The notes under the pieces are model-generated. The model was not told the DNA's origin, did not search any database, and saw nothing but the letters and a program-made list of their open reading frames with translations. A stretch of DNA of 64,000 nucleotides. It comes from Eutrophovita sp913057845. Its GTDB lineage: Bacteria; Pseudomonadota; Gammaproteobacteria; Burkholderiales; Eutrophovitaceae. This document shows positions 9,098-17,657 of the stretch, piece by piece (positions within the stretch are counted from its first letter, which is position 1; every line of letters begins with the position of its first letter). Where the stretch lies: the NCBI GenBank assembly GCA_963925895.1, contig CAWUVH010000008.1, positions 1 to 64,000 of the forward strand. Direction: 5' to 3'. The position numbers were made by a program, and so were the translations under genes.

Positions 9098-10119
9098 GTA
9101 CTAATCAATCGAGCCTAATTCATGTGTTGAACCCAGGATTGCTGACGACTATTCAGGACAAAGGTAGAGCGGGTTGGCAGAAACATGGAGTTTCTGTTTC
9201 TGGAGCGGCAGACTTAAATTCTATGGCTATCGCTAATACTCTAGTTGGCAATAAGCCGAATGCACCAATCATAGAATTCGTTATGGTCGGTCCTGATTTT
9301 TTATTTTCAAGTGATTGTGTTGTTGCATTTAGTGGGGCAGATTTCGCCTTTAGCATCAACGGTAATGCGATACCACTTGGACGTCCAATATGGATCTTTG
9401 CTGGGACTACGGTAACGGGTAGTCGATCGTCGAATGGCGCGTTTGGGTACATGGCGATTTCAGGCATATTGGATATTGAGGCAGTTATGGGTAGTGTGTC
9501 CACGGACACGGGTAGCAAATTTGGAGGGGTTGAGGGCAGGCCTCTAAAGGTTGGTGATGTTTTGGTTGTCAGTGATTCACCTGATAAATTTGCGCTATTA
9601 AAGCGGATGAGAGCTAAAGGGGGACAATCTTTTGTTGCTCCGAAGTGGAGTGTAAAAGGTTTGTTTAGCGTCAGCGGATCTAAAGAACAGGTACTTAGGT
9701 TTGTACCTTCTGAAAGATGGATCGGTTTATCAGAAGAGGTTAGAAAAACTACTAGTTTGGGTACGTATCGTGTTACTCCTCAATCGAATCGCATGGGGGT
9801 TCGGTTATCTGGAAAGAGTATTGATATGCGAAAGTCTGAACACGAACCTTCCGTACCCGTTGTCTTGGGTACGATACAAGTGCCGCCCAATGGACAACCC
9901 ATCATTTTGTCAGTCGACCGACAGACAATTGGCGGGTACCCATCGATTGGCGTTGTGGCATCCGTAGATCGTGCAACTTTGGTGCAATGTCAACCTGGAG
10001 ATGGTTTACGGTTCGTCGAGATTTCGGTGAATGACGCACAAAGTGCATTACTCACAGAACAGAATGCGATGGCGGAGCTTATTCGTTCAATTGAGCACCG
10101 GATTCAGGAGTTGAACTAA
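9094..10119 (+). CDS. pxpC: 5-oxoprolinase subunit PxpC (KipA / biotin-dependent carboxyltransferase-like)
   Basis: Partner of PxpB in the ATP-dependent cleavage of 5-oxoproline. The 341-residue length fits KipA-type proteins. Visible family features are the N-terminal VLNPGLLTTIQDKGR, then GVSVSGAADLNSMAIAN, a middle SNRMGVRLSG and the late block QTIGGYPSIGVVAS. It overlaps pxpB by 4 bases at its start and pxpA by 1 base (TAATG) at its end, so the three subunits should be made in balanced amounts from one message. Confidence 0.9.
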   Translation: MSTNQSSLIHVLNPGLLTTIQDKGRAGWQKHGVSVSGAADLNSMAIANTLVGNKPNAPIIEFVMVGPDFLFSSDCVVAFSGADFAFSINGNAIPLGRPIWIFAGTTVTGSRSSNGAFGYMAISGILDIEAVMGSVSTDTGSKFGGVEGRPLKVGDVLVVSDSPDKFALLKRMRAKGGQSFVAPKWSVKGLFSVSGSKEQVLRFVPSERWIGLSEEVRKTTSLGTYRVTPQSNRMGVRLSGKSIDMRKSEHEPSVPVVLGTIQVPPNGQPIILSVDRQTIGGYPSIGVVASVDRATLVQCQPGDGLRFVEISVNDAQSALLTEQNAMAELIRSIEHRIQELN

Positions 10120-10889
10120 TGGAGCTACATATCGATTTGAATTGCGATCTTGGAGAATATCGATCCATTGAGGAAGAGCGTAAAGAAATTGCGATAATGC
10201 CCTACCTCAGTTCGACGAATATCGCTTGTGGGATACACGCGGGAGATCACAGCTCCATCCGGTCGACGGCTCGAAGGGCTGCAGAACATGACTTGGGAGT
10301 TGGGGCCCATCCATCGTTTCCTGATAGAGATAATTTTGGTCGTAAGGCTATGAATTTGCCCGATGATAAGCTAAGAGAGGTGGTGCGTCGCCAGATCGAG
10401 GAGTTCGTTAATCACGCTCTCGCTGTTGGTGCAGTCATGACTCACGTTAAAGCGCACGGAGCACTTTACAACATGGCTGCAGTTGACATAAATATGGCCA
10501 CGATTATTTGCGAGACGATCAAGGATTTTAATGCTGACTTATTTGTTTTTGGTTTGGCGAACTCGTGTTGGGTGGGGGCTGCTGAGGCAGTCGGAATTGA
10601 ACTCGTAGCGGAGGCGTTTGCAGACAGACGTTATTTGTCAGGGTGTGAGCTTGTGCCCAGAACGAATCAGCAGGCCTTGATTACGGACGTGGAGGAAGCT
10701 GAACAACAAGTGATCAGGCTGATTGAGCAAAATTTAGTGACGGGTTTAGGTGATGTTAATTACGGTGTTGCGCCAGGCACGATTTGTATTCACGGTGATG
10801 GGGTTAATGCCTTGAGTATCGTCTCTAATCTTCGGTTTTCACTAACAAAGCGTGGGATTCAAGTTGGTTACCCTAAAATCTGTAGATAA
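10119..10889 (+). CDS. pxpA: 5-oxoprolinase subunit PxpA (LamB/YcsF family)
   Basis: Subunit that binds 5-oxoproline in the PxpABC enzyme, returning glutamate from pyroglutamate formed by glutamine cyclisation or gamma-glutamyl turnover. The 256-residue protein has the LamB/YcsF landmarks DLNCDLGE, ACGIHAGD, GAHPSFPD and HGALYN; the usual VKPHGALYN is VKAHGALYN here. A Shine-Dalgarno CAGGAG lies 8 bases before the ATG, inside the end of pxpC. Gene order is B-C-A. The reverse gene order and split domains rule out the single-chain eukaryotic type. Confidence 0.92.
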   Translation: MELHIDLNCDLGEYRSIEEERKEIAIMPYLSSTNIACGIHAGDHSSIRSTARRAAEHDLGVGAHPSFPDRDNFGRKAMNLPDDKLREVVRRQIEEFVNHALAVGAVMTHVKAHGALYNMAAVDINMATIICETIKDFNADLFVFGLANSCWVGAAEAVGIELVAEAFADRRYLSGCELVPRTNQQALITDVEEAEQQVIRLIEQNLVTGLGDVNYGVAPGTICIHGDGVNALSIVSNLRFSLTKRGIQVGYPKICR

Positions 10890-10920
10890 TGAATCAAATG
10901 CTTAAAGACGGTATACTACC

Positions 10921-10949
10921 TTGCACTTTCAGCACCTGAAAATCATATT
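10921..10949 (+). promoter_or_regulatory. Predicted promoter with an internal palindrome
   Basis: TTGCAC (10921-10926) and CATATT (10944-10949) are 17 bases apart, 60 bases before the next gene. The spacer contains a perfect inverted repeat TTTCAG-CAC-CTGAAA at 10927-10941, where a repressor could block RNA polymerase. A 6-base palindrome can arise by chance in this much intergenic DNA, so both the promoter and the operator are tentative. Confidence 0.35.
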
Positions 10950-11008
10950 GCCTTTTTGGGCATGTAGTGATGGGAGCCTAAGCTAAATACAGATTTCGGG
11001 ATCATGAA

Positions 11009-11797
11009 ATGACCATAAATAAATATGTAGTACCTCTTTTGATTTTTTTTGGGGTTTTGATGTCACCAGACATTTCAATTGCAGAAGAGAAAAAAACGAT
11101 TGCAGTCGATACGTCTAAAGCCTTAGACCCAAGCCGCCCAAAGACTAAAATTTTTAGCAGATATGAATTTAAGGAAGACGAGGCAGGCAATGAGATTTCC
11201 GTCATTGACTCTCTATACGATTTTCCAATAAATAACGATTGGTCAGTTCGCCTGCAGGCTCCCGTCAAGTACCGTAACCCAGTTTCTACCGCAGAGTCAG
11301 AAACAGGCATGGGTGACATTACAGTACGTATCGCTAATAAAACATTTACGACGGATGGTGGTTCACCTTGGTTTTTGGCATTAGAGACTAAGTGGGATAC
11401 GGCGTCAGATGTCACTTTGGGCAGCGGCAAGAACCGAGTGGCGCCAACGCTTTTTGGATTTGTAAAAGTGCCGAGCTTGGGACTTCTTTTGTTTCCTCAG
11501 ATTCAAACGTTTTTCACAATGGGTGGTGACGATAGTAGAACGGATGTAAATTTCACGTCGTTCAAATTGCCAATATTAAAAAAACTGGCCAATCGTTATT
11601 ATTTCTTCGTAGAGCCATTTTTTGCTTGGGATCATGCACGTGATGAGCAATCGACAGGGACGCTTGAGTTAGAGTATGGTCGATTTGTTAATCCTTCAAC
11701 AATGCTTTATGTTAGGCCGGGAACTACCCTTTGGGGGGACGATTCAGCGTTTTCATTTAAGTACAACATGGAAATTGGTTTTCGACTGTTCTTATAA
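11009..11797 (+). CDS. Predicted outer-membrane beta-barrel protein (MetA-pathway transporter-like)
   Basis: A 262-residue protein with a signal peptide (hydrophobic VVPLLIFFGVLMSP, likely cut after SIAEE region). The mature part is made of alternating amphipathic strands such as WSVRLQAPVKYRNP, WFLALETKWD and YYFFVEPFFAWD, and it ends in a strand with aromatic residues (MEIGFRLFL), as outer-membrane barrels do. It resembles the small barrels annotated as phenol-degradation MetA-type or generic transporters. Substrate unknown. It stands alone, with its own predicted promoter; the next gene begins 63 bases later. Confidence 0.55.
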   Translation: MTINKYVVPLLIFFGVLMSPDISIAEEKKTIAVDTSKALDPSRPKTKIFSRYEFKEDEAGNEISVIDSLYDFPINNDWSVRLQAPVKYRNPVSTAESETGMGDITVRIANKTFTTDGGSPWFLALETKWDTASDVTLGSGKNRVAPTLFGFVKVPSLGLLLFPQIQTFFTMGGDDSRTDVNFTSFKLPILKKLANRYYFFVEPFFAWDHARDEQSTGTLELEYGRFVNPSTMLYVRPGTTLWGDDSAFSFKYNMEIGFRLFL

Positions 11798-11860
11798 AGC
11801 TGAGGGCAATGGCTTGTGTGATATGAGTTTCTGTATGGGGACATTAGTGGGACGCTTATT

Positions 11861-12616
11861 GTGAACATCGGGTTAGTGATTATTGGGGATGAGATTCTTT
11901 CGGGTAGACGAAAGGATAGGCATCTTGAAAAATCGATCGAGATTCTTCACGTGCGCGGACTTCAGGTTACCTGGGTTAATTATCTGCCTGATAGTCCTGA
12001 GCTATTGACGCGAACATTTACACGCACCTTGAGTTCAAATGATGTAATTTTTAGCTTTGGTGGTATTGGGGCTACGCCAGATGATTATACGAGACAATCT
12101 GTTGCGGACGCCCTTGCCGTAGATGTCATCGTGCATCCTGAAGCGAAGCTAGAAATAGAGAGTCAGTTTGGCAAAGATGCTTATCCGAATCGAATTAAAA
12201 TGGGTATGTTCCCGAAGGGCTCTAGAATTATTCCTAATGCCTTTAACCGTATTCCTGGCTTCAGTATCCAGCGTCACCATTTTCTGCCCGGTTTTCCGTC
12301 GATGGCTTGGTCTATGATGGAATGGGTGCTAGATCATGAGTATGCGGACCAACATGTGCAAGACCGTGACATCGAGCGATCAATACTTATCTTGGATGTG
12401 CCCGAGAGTACTTTGATTCCGTTAATGGATGAGTGTCTTGAACTGTTTTCCGGATGTAAAGTTTTTAGCCTGCCGACTATTACCGCTGACAGGCAGCGTC
12501 GCGTCGAATTGGGAGTCAAGGGGAATCAGGGTGTCGTGGATTTAGCTTTTGCCCACATTAAAAATCTGGTTAGCCAACTTGATTGCAAGTGGGAAGAGTT
12601 AGCCCCGAGACTTTAG
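11861..12616 (+). CDS. CinA-type molybdopterin-binding (MoCF) domain protein
   Basis: Stand-alone domain of the CinA N-terminal / MoCF family, 251 residues. Diagnostic motifs are IIGDEILSGRRKD near the start and the nucleotide-loop FGGIGATPDDYTR near residue 65. The C-terminal amidohydrolase domain of full CinA (pyridine nucleotide deamidase) is absent. Such short forms are common in proteobacteria and have no settled role. Translation appears to start at a GTG (11861), with a GTGGGA about 10 bases upstream. It converges on gluQ, with the last 4 bases shared. Confidence 0.75.
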   Translation: MNIGLVIIGDEILSGRRKDRHLEKSIEILHVRGLQVTWVNYLPDSPELLTRTFTRTLSSNDVIFSFGGIGATPDDYTRQSVADALAVDVIVHPEAKLEIESQFGKDAYPNRIKMGMFPKGSRIIPNAFNRIPGFSIQRHHFLPGFPSMAWSMMEWVLDHEYADQHVQDRDIERSILILDVPESTLIPLMDECLELFSGCKVFSLPTITADRQRRVELGVKGNQGVVDLAFAHIKNLVSQLDCKWEELAPRL

Positions 12617-13497
12617 TTATCTGCCGGTCTGGAGTGTATAGCCGATGTGTCCCAATGTTCACTAGCCCAGATTAAAATTTCTTCAAGACTCGAACTAAGA
12701 AGCTCTCGCGGCGGATTTTGATGCAGGAACCTTAAGGCATCAATTAGTACTGTTTTTGGCGCTTTTCCATTGATTGGTCCGGCTTTATTTTGTTTTGAGA
12801 GTTTCTGTCCTGCCTCGTTTTTAACAAGAGGTAAATGCAAGAAGCTTGGAGTTATTTGTCCTAGCGTTTTTTGTAGTTCGGCTTGTCTGAGGCTGGAACG
12901 CAATAAATCTCGCCCCCTCACCACATGAGTAATGCCTAATCTGTGATCATCAAGCACGCTTGCTAAATGATATGAAGGGGTCCCATCAGCCTTAAACACT
13001 ACGAAGTCACCTGATGTGACACATAAATCTTCAGCAATTAGGCCTTGCCCGATGTCGTTAATGGATATGGTGCATGGTTGACGGAGATTGAAGCGGTGGT
13101 TTCTGATGGTTTGATTTTCAGTGAAATGTAATTTGCAATGGCCACTATAAATCCAGTCCCCATCCTTAAACACAGAATGTTCTCGAAGTATTTTTCTGCT
13201 GCAACTGCATGGATATACATCGTCTTTTTTTGACAAAGCATGCCACCATTCGCCATAGTATTTTTTTTGCTGACTTTGGTAGATGGGGGGTGTATCCCAC
13301 TGGAGTCCAAGGGATTCTAGGGTGCGAAGGATGTCCGTGTCCGCGCCGTCAATATTTCGTTCTTCATCTAAATCATCGATTCGAATGATCCATCGCCCAC
13401 CGTTAAATTTAGCGTCACAATAACTACCAATCGCAGTAACAATTGATCCGAAATGTAGTGGTCCAGATGGGGTTGGGGCAAAACGTCCAACGTACAT
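12613..13497 (-). CDS. gluQ: Glutamyl-Q tRNA(Asp) synthetase
   Basis: Attaches glutamate to the queuosine base in the anticodon of tRNA(Asp), giving glutamyl-queuosine. The 294-residue protein is a GluRS-like catalytic core without the anticodon-binding domain. The HIGH-like motif is in APTPSGPLHFGS near residue 8, the KMSKS-like motif is KLSKQ, and a zinc site is suggested by PCSCSRK and SGHC. It is the last gene of the reverse-strand run proS-wrbA-DUF2069-gluQ, rather than beside dksA as in E. coli. queD and queE, which make the queuosine precursor, are elsewhere in the window at 41.7-43.5 kb. Confidence 0.92.
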   Translation of the reverse strand: MYVGRFAPTPSGPLHFGSIVTAIGSYCDAKFNGGRWIIRIDDLDEERNIDGADTDILRTLESLGLQWDTPPIYQSQQKKYYGEWWHALSKKDDVYPCSCSRKILREHSVFKDGDWIYSGHCKLHFTENQTIRNHRFNLRQPCTISINDIGQGLIAEDLCVTSGDFVVFKADGTPSYHLASVLDDHRLGITHVVRGRDLLRSSLRQAELQKTLGQITPSFLHLPLVKNEAGQKLSKQNKAGPINGKAPKTVLIDALRFLHQNPPRELLSSSLEEILIWASEHWDTSAIHSRPADN

Positions 13498-13510
13498 CTT
13501 CGGCTGCCTA

Positions 13511-13849
13511 CTAAGTTTGAGTGCGCATAATGCGCACGGAATTAAGTAGGAAGGTGAAAAGGAGTAATGACAAAATTATTTCCCCAACTGCCATCATTCT
13601 GAAGAGGCCGACTTCAGCATATGATCGAACGACACCTTCTATGAAGTAAGGGAAAACGATTAGAACGGTATATTGATGCGTGCGTAAATCATTGCGTAGT
13701 ATCCCTAGCAGCGGCAATACAATAGGTACGCTTTTGAGTATAAGCCAGGAGCCTTCTGGAGTGAGTGGTGCCGTATATCCTTCCCAGATTAGGCACCATA
13801 GACTCAAGGCAATGAGTCCTCCGCTTGAAAGTATTTGGTGTGGGCGCAT
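13511..13849 (-). CDS. DUF2069 inner-membrane protein
   Basis: A 112-residue membrane protein of the DUF2069 family with about four hydrophobic segments, for example GGLIALSLWCLIW, PIVLPLLGIL and LSLLLFTFLL. The family commonly sits next to wrbA, as here. The start at 13849 is chosen because its ATG overlaps the wrbA stop by one base (TAATG). The frame extends upstream to 13924, but that part would add a non-hydrophobic Ser/His-rich tail lying wholly within wrbA. Function unknown. Confidence 0.7.
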   Translation of the reverse strand: MRPHQILSSGGLIALSLWCLIWEGYTAPLTPEGSWLILKSVPIVLPLLGILRNDLRTHQYTVLIVFPYFIEGVVRSYAEVGLFRMMAVGEIILSLLLFTFLLNSVRIMRTQT

Positions 13850-14463
13850 TAGTTTTGAGGATTCGTGTTGTGATGATGTAGTTTTTGCGCAATGATGGCT
13901 AGATGTCTCCCCTGCGCGATACAAAGGGACTTCTCTTCTTCTGAGATTGGTAATTTACCCTCTGGTCCTGCGAAATGACTGGACCCATAAGGTGTTCCAC
14001 CGGTAAGCGTCGTGTGTAATTCTCGTTCGGAGTAAGGTATCCCAGTGATGACCATTCCGAGATGTATTAGAGGAAACATCATTGTGGCTAGTGTAATTTC
14101 TTGACCGCCATGCATGGAGGATGAGGAGGTGAATACCGTGGCCGGTTTCCCAACTAGCGCACCTTCGTGCCAAACGCCACCCAATTGATCTATGAAATAT
14201 TTCATAGGGGCGGCCATATTCCCAAAGCGTGTAGGGCTTCCCAGCGCTAATCCAATGCAGTCACGTAAGTCGTTAATTTCAACATAAGGTGAACCTTCGT
14301 CGGGAATTGCTGGTGCCGTTTCCCCAATATTGGAAGAGACGGGCGGGACGGTTCTTAAACGTGCAGCAACACCTGGTACCATCTCGATCCCTCGAGCGAT
14401 CAGTTTCGCCATTTGTTGAACGCTGCCGTTTCTAGAGTAATAAAGCACAAGGATTTCGGGCAT
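13849..14463 (-). CDS. wrbA: WrbA-type NAD(P)H:quinone oxidoreductase
   Basis: FMN-dependent flavodoxin-like enzyme reducing quinones by two electrons in the cytosol, protecting against semiquinone stress. The 204-residue product has the FMN phosphate loop YYSRNGSVQQMA at the N-terminus, then the flavin loops SPTRFGNMAAPMKYF and SSSSMHGGQE typical of WrbA. Its start lies 18 bases after the proS stop, and its stop overlaps the DUF2069 start by one base, so it is the middle of an operon. Confidence 0.9.
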   Translation of the reverse strand: MPEILVLYYSRNGSVQQMAKLIARGIEMVPGVAARLRTVPPVSSNIGETAPAIPDEGSPYVEINDLRDCIGLALGSPTRFGNMAAPMKYFIDQLGGVWHEGALVGKPATVFTSSSSMHGGQEITLATMMFPLIHLGMVITGIPYSERELHTTLTGGTPYGSSHFAGPEGKLPISEEEKSLCIAQGRHLAIIAQKLHHHNTNPQN

Positions 14464-14481
14464 TGTGATCTCGGTCGCCTA

Positions 14482-16203
14482 TTAAGTAGTAGTTTGATTT
14501 AGTCTATGAATAATCTCATCCAAAGCGGTGATGCTGGCGATTGAAGAGGTTTCACCAGTTTGTCGATTTGTCCATTCAAGCTCTCCGTTTTTAATTCCTC
14601 GATCGCCTACCGTCAAACGATATGGAATCCCGATTAACTCTAGATCTGCGAACATGACCCCGGGTCTTTCACCGCGGTCATCAAGTAAAACTTCAACGCC
14701 TTGTTTTAATAGTTCTCCTTCAAGTTCGTCACAAAAATGCTTAACTAATTCGCTTTTGTTGTATCCAATAGCTGCAATAGCAATACTAAATGGGGCAATC
14801 GATTGTGGCCACACGATACCTTTGTCATCATGACCTTGTTCGATTGCTGCCGCCACTATCCGCGACACACCAATCCCGTAGCAACCCATTTCAGCTGGCT
14901 TACTTTTACCTTCGTTGTCGAGATAATGACATTTAAGCGCCTCAGAGTATTTTGTCCTGAGTTGAAAAATATGACCGACTTCAATGCCCCTACATATTTC
15001 TAGATTTCCCTTCCCGTCTGGACTTGGGTCCCCTGTCTGTACGTTTCGGATGTCTGCAATTTCTATGTCGTTGCGAATGTCCTGTTTAAAATTAACCTCG
15101 GTCAAATGAAAGTCACGCTCATTAGCACCACAGGAAAAATTGGACATTGATTGAGTGGCGCGATCGGCAATAATTCGAATTTTGAGATCAACGTCTACTG
15201 GCCCTATAAATCCGATAGGGCAGCCTAAGTGTTTCTGTACCTCTTCATCAGTTGCAAATCGGAACGAGTCCATACCTTCAATCTTCGTTAACTTTATCTC
15301 GTTAAGTTTATGGTCGCCTCTGAGCAGCAGTAAAACGAACTGGTCACTTGCCATTACCCCAAGCGACTTAAGAACGTTAGATATAGGAATGCTGAGTGTT
15401 TTGGCTACGTCTTCGCACTTTCCTGCATCAGGGGTTGCTATTTTGACTATCGGTTTTTTGATTTGAGGCTCATCAGCCGGAAGTGCGATGGCTTCAGCAA
15501 GCTCAATGTTTGCAGCGTAATCAGATTGAGGGCAGTAAGCGATCGCATCTTCGCCAGAATCAGCGAGGACATGAAATTCGTGCGATCCGGTGCCACCGAT
15601 TGCCCCGGTATCTGCAGCCACCGGACGATATTTCAAACCCAGACGTTCGAAAATCCGACAATAGGTCTCAAACATATTTTGATATTCACGCTGCAGGTCA
15701 GTAAAGTCTGCGTGAAACGAGTAGGCATCTTTCATAATGAATTCGCGCGCACGCATAACGCCGAATCTAGGCCGAATTTCATCTCTAAATTTTGTTTGAA
15801 TTTGGTATAGGTTAACGGGAAGTTGGCGGTACGACTTAATCTCTTGTCGTGCAATATCCGTAATGACTTCTTCATGTGTAGGGCCAAAGCAGAATTCTCT
15901 TTCGTGACGATCTTTTATTTTTAGCATCTGCGCGCCAAAAAGTTCCCATCGACCAGACTCTGACCACAGTTCAGCCGGCTGGATTGCAGGCATGAGTAAT
16001 TCTAGAGCTCCTGCTCTCTCCATTTCTTCACGTATGATGTTTTCGATTTTTTTAAGGACTCGAAACCCAAGAGGGAGCCATGAGTAAAGACCGCTACCTA
16101 GTTTCTTTATGAGGCCTGCTCTAAGCATTAATTGATGCGATGTGAGTTCCGCTTCACTTGGTGCTTCTCGCAGTGTATTTAGGAAAAATTGAGTTAAACG
16201 CAT
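14482..16203 (-). CDS. proS: Prolyl-tRNA synthetase, bacterial type
   Basis: Charges tRNA(Pro) with proline. The 573-residue protein matches the bacterial (type 1) enzyme with an editing domain between motifs 2 and 3. The N-terminus RLTQFFLNTLREAPSEAE, motif 2 region FRDEIRPRFGVMRAREFIMKD and motif 3 region GCYGIGVSRIVAAAIEQ are all recognisable, as is the C-terminal anticodon-binding domain. It heads the reverse-strand operon that continues into wrbA, DUF2069 and gluQ. No strong Shine-Dalgarno precedes the ATG. Confidence 0.97.
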   Translation of the reverse strand: MRLTQFFLNTLREAPSEAELTSHQLMLRAGLIKKLGSGLYSWLPLGFRVLKKIENIIREEMERAGALELLMPAIQPAELWSESGRWELFGAQMLKIKDRHEREFCFGPTHEEVITDIARQEIKSYRQLPVNLYQIQTKFRDEIRPRFGVMRAREFIMKDAYSFHADFTDLQREYQNMFETYCRIFERLGLKYRPVAADTGAIGGTGSHEFHVLADSGEDAIAYCPQSDYAANIELAEAIALPADEPQIKKPIVKIATPDAGKCEDVAKTLSIPISNVLKSLGVMASDQFVLLLLRGDHKLNEIKLTKIEGMDSFRFATDEEVQKHLGCPIGFIGPVDVDLKIRIIADRATQSMSNFSCGANERDFHLTEVNFKQDIRNDIEIADIRNVQTGDPSPDGKGNLEICRGIEVGHIFQLRTKYSEALKCHYLDNEGKSKPAEMGCYGIGVSRIVAAAIEQGHDDKGIVWPQSIAPFSIAIAAIGYNKSELVKHFCDELEGELLKQGVEVLLDDRGERPGVMFADLELIGIPYRLTVGDRGIKNGELEWTNRQTGETSSIASITALDEIIHRLNQTTT

Positions 16204-16310
16204 TTTGGCTAATTATCTTGATAACAAACGATCATTCTATCCCGATGAAAAAAAGTTATGTGGTTAAACTATCCGTACAATGATGAGTTAGTCAATAAGC
16301 AGAGAATAGT

Positions 16311-17087
16311 ATGTTTAGAAGGATAGGATTCTTTCGCAATGCTCGCAGTGAGTCTGAGGTTGAAGTCAGTGAGTCTCGGGGTATTAGAAGCTTATGTCTG
16401 GGCAGTAGTACGGTTCAAAGTTCTATGAAGTTGACTGATCCGTATGAGCTCGTTCTTGATTATACTCAGGCTATGATGTCATTTATGCTGTTTCATAACC
16501 AAGTGCGACGTGTGGCTTGCATCGGTTTAGGGGGGGGGTCCATACCGAAGTTTATTTGGAAAAACCTGCCTGACATTAAGGTGTCCGTGATAGAAAATTC
16601 GGAGCAAGTTATTAATGTGGCGCGCCAATATTTTTGTGTTCCAGATGATGATGAGCGATTATCCGTGATTCATGCGGACGGGTTGGAATGGATTGATGAT
16701 GCGGGACAGTACGATGTTATTATGCTTGATGCGTTTGACGCGTCCGGAGTGCCCGGAGGGTTTATTGATGATGACTTTACGCACCGTGTTAAACATTGCT
16801 TAGCTCATGATGGTATTTATATTCAGAATTTATGGTCAAGTGACCCACAGTTGAAGTCAAGAATCCGGCAAATTGAGTCCTATTTTGATCAAATTGCATT
16901 AGTACCCACCCCCAAAGGTGGCAACATAGTGGCACTCGCTTTTCGTTCTGCACCTACGGTGGCTCAATTATCCAAGATTGGCCAGTTGGCGCGAACCCTA
17001 AAGCAATCGCTAGGCTTAGATTTTAATGCCATGCTTGACCGCATGCGATCGTTCCAGTCATCCCAGGGAAAAAAACTTTCTATCTGA
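16311..17087 (+). CDS. Spermidine-synthase-like SAM-binding protein
   Basis: A 258-residue Rossmann-fold protein of the polyamine aminopropyltransferase family. It has the nucleotide-binding glycine motif (CIGLGGGSIPKF near residue 73), the acidic strand end VSVIENSEQVINVA, and the DGLEWI and MLDAFD motifs. It lacks a clear spermidine-synthase gatekeeper loop, so it may be one of the many spermidine-synthase-like methyltransferases of unknown substrate. It is divergent from proS and 65 bases before rppH on the same strand. Confidence 0.65.
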   Translation: MFRRIGFFRNARSESEVEVSESRGIRSLCLGSSTVQSSMKLTDPYELVLDYTQAMMSFMLFHNQVRRVACIGLGGGSIPKFIWKNLPDIKVSVIENSEQVINVARQYFCVPDDDERLSVIHADGLEWIDDAGQYDVIMLDAFDASGVPGGFIDDDFTHRVKHCLAHDGIYIQNLWSSDPQLKSRIRQIESYFDQIALVPTPKGGNIVALAFRSAPTVAQLSKIGQLARTLKQSLGLDFNAMLDRMRSFQSSQGKKLSI

Positions 17088-17139
17088 TCGCCTAGGAGGT
17101 CAATAAGTATGTAAAAATACATTCATTATTGAATTTGAC

Positions 17140-17155
17140 GGGAGCTTTGATCATG
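17140..17155 (+). promoter_or_regulatory. Ribosome-binding site of rppH
   Basis: GGGAG at 17140-17144 lies 8 bases before ATG 17153. It decides against an in-frame TTG at 17129 and gives the N-terminus MIDRDGYRPN, which closely matches E. coli RppH (MIDDDGYRPN). Confidence 0.8.
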
Positions 17156-17647
17156 ATTGATCGAGATGGTTACCGTCCGAACGTGGGTATTATTCTTTGC
17201 AATAAACGTAATGAGGTTTTTTGGGGGAAACGCGTGCGGGAGTATGCGTGGCAATTTCCGCAAGGGGGTATACAACAAGGAGAGTCCCCCGCACAGGCGA
17301 TGTACCGAGAGCTGGACGAAGAGGTCGGGCTTGAGCCTCATCATGTAAAGATTATCGGACGGACTAGTGGATGGCTGCGTTACGATGTTCCAAGGCAATT
17401 TGTACGCCGAGAGACCCGAGCGGTATATAGAGGTCAAAAACAAATATGGTTTTTATTACGCTTGGTCGGACGTGATAGTGATGTGTCGTTAAGAAAGTCT
17501 GATGTGCCAGAGTTTGACGCGTGGCGTTGGCACCCATTTTTCGTTCCACTGGACTCTGTTGTTGATTTTAAACGAGACGTCTATAAGCAGGCATTAGTGG
17601 AGTTGGCGCCCCATTTAAAGCTGAGGCCGCCGCGCACTTATCAATAG
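17153..17647 (+). CDS. rppH: RNA pyrophosphohydrolase RppH (Nudix)
   Basis: Removes pyrophosphate from 5'-triphosphate mRNA ends and so primes decay by RNase E. The 164-residue protein starts like E. coli RppH and contains WQFPQGGI followed by the Nudix box G-x5-E-x7-REL-x-EE-x-GL (from GIQQGESP to DEEVGL). Downstream landmarks are WLRYD, QKQIWFLLRL and FDAWRW, then FKRDVY, all typical of RppH rather than of nucleotide-pool Nudix enzymes. The ptsP gene that often follows rppH is absent here. Confidence 0.93.
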   Translation: MIDRDGYRPNVGIILCNKRNEVFWGKRVREYAWQFPQGGIQQGESPAQAMYRELDEEVGLEPHHVKIIGRTSGWLRYDVPRQFVRRETRAVYRGQKQIWFLLRLVGRDSDVSLRKSDVPEFDAWRWHPFFVPLDSVVDFKRDVYKQALVELAPHLKLRPPRTYQ

Positions 17648-17657
17648 GATTTAGTCT

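Noticed and set aside
13850..13924. Longer start for the DUF2069 protein
   Set aside because: The extra codons lie inside wrbA and add a non-hydrophobic tail; the TAATG overlap at 13849 explains the start better.
15155..15810. Forward open frames of 103 and 115 codons opposite proS
   Set aside because: They are antisense to conserved proS motifs, and their translations show no domain or signal peptide.
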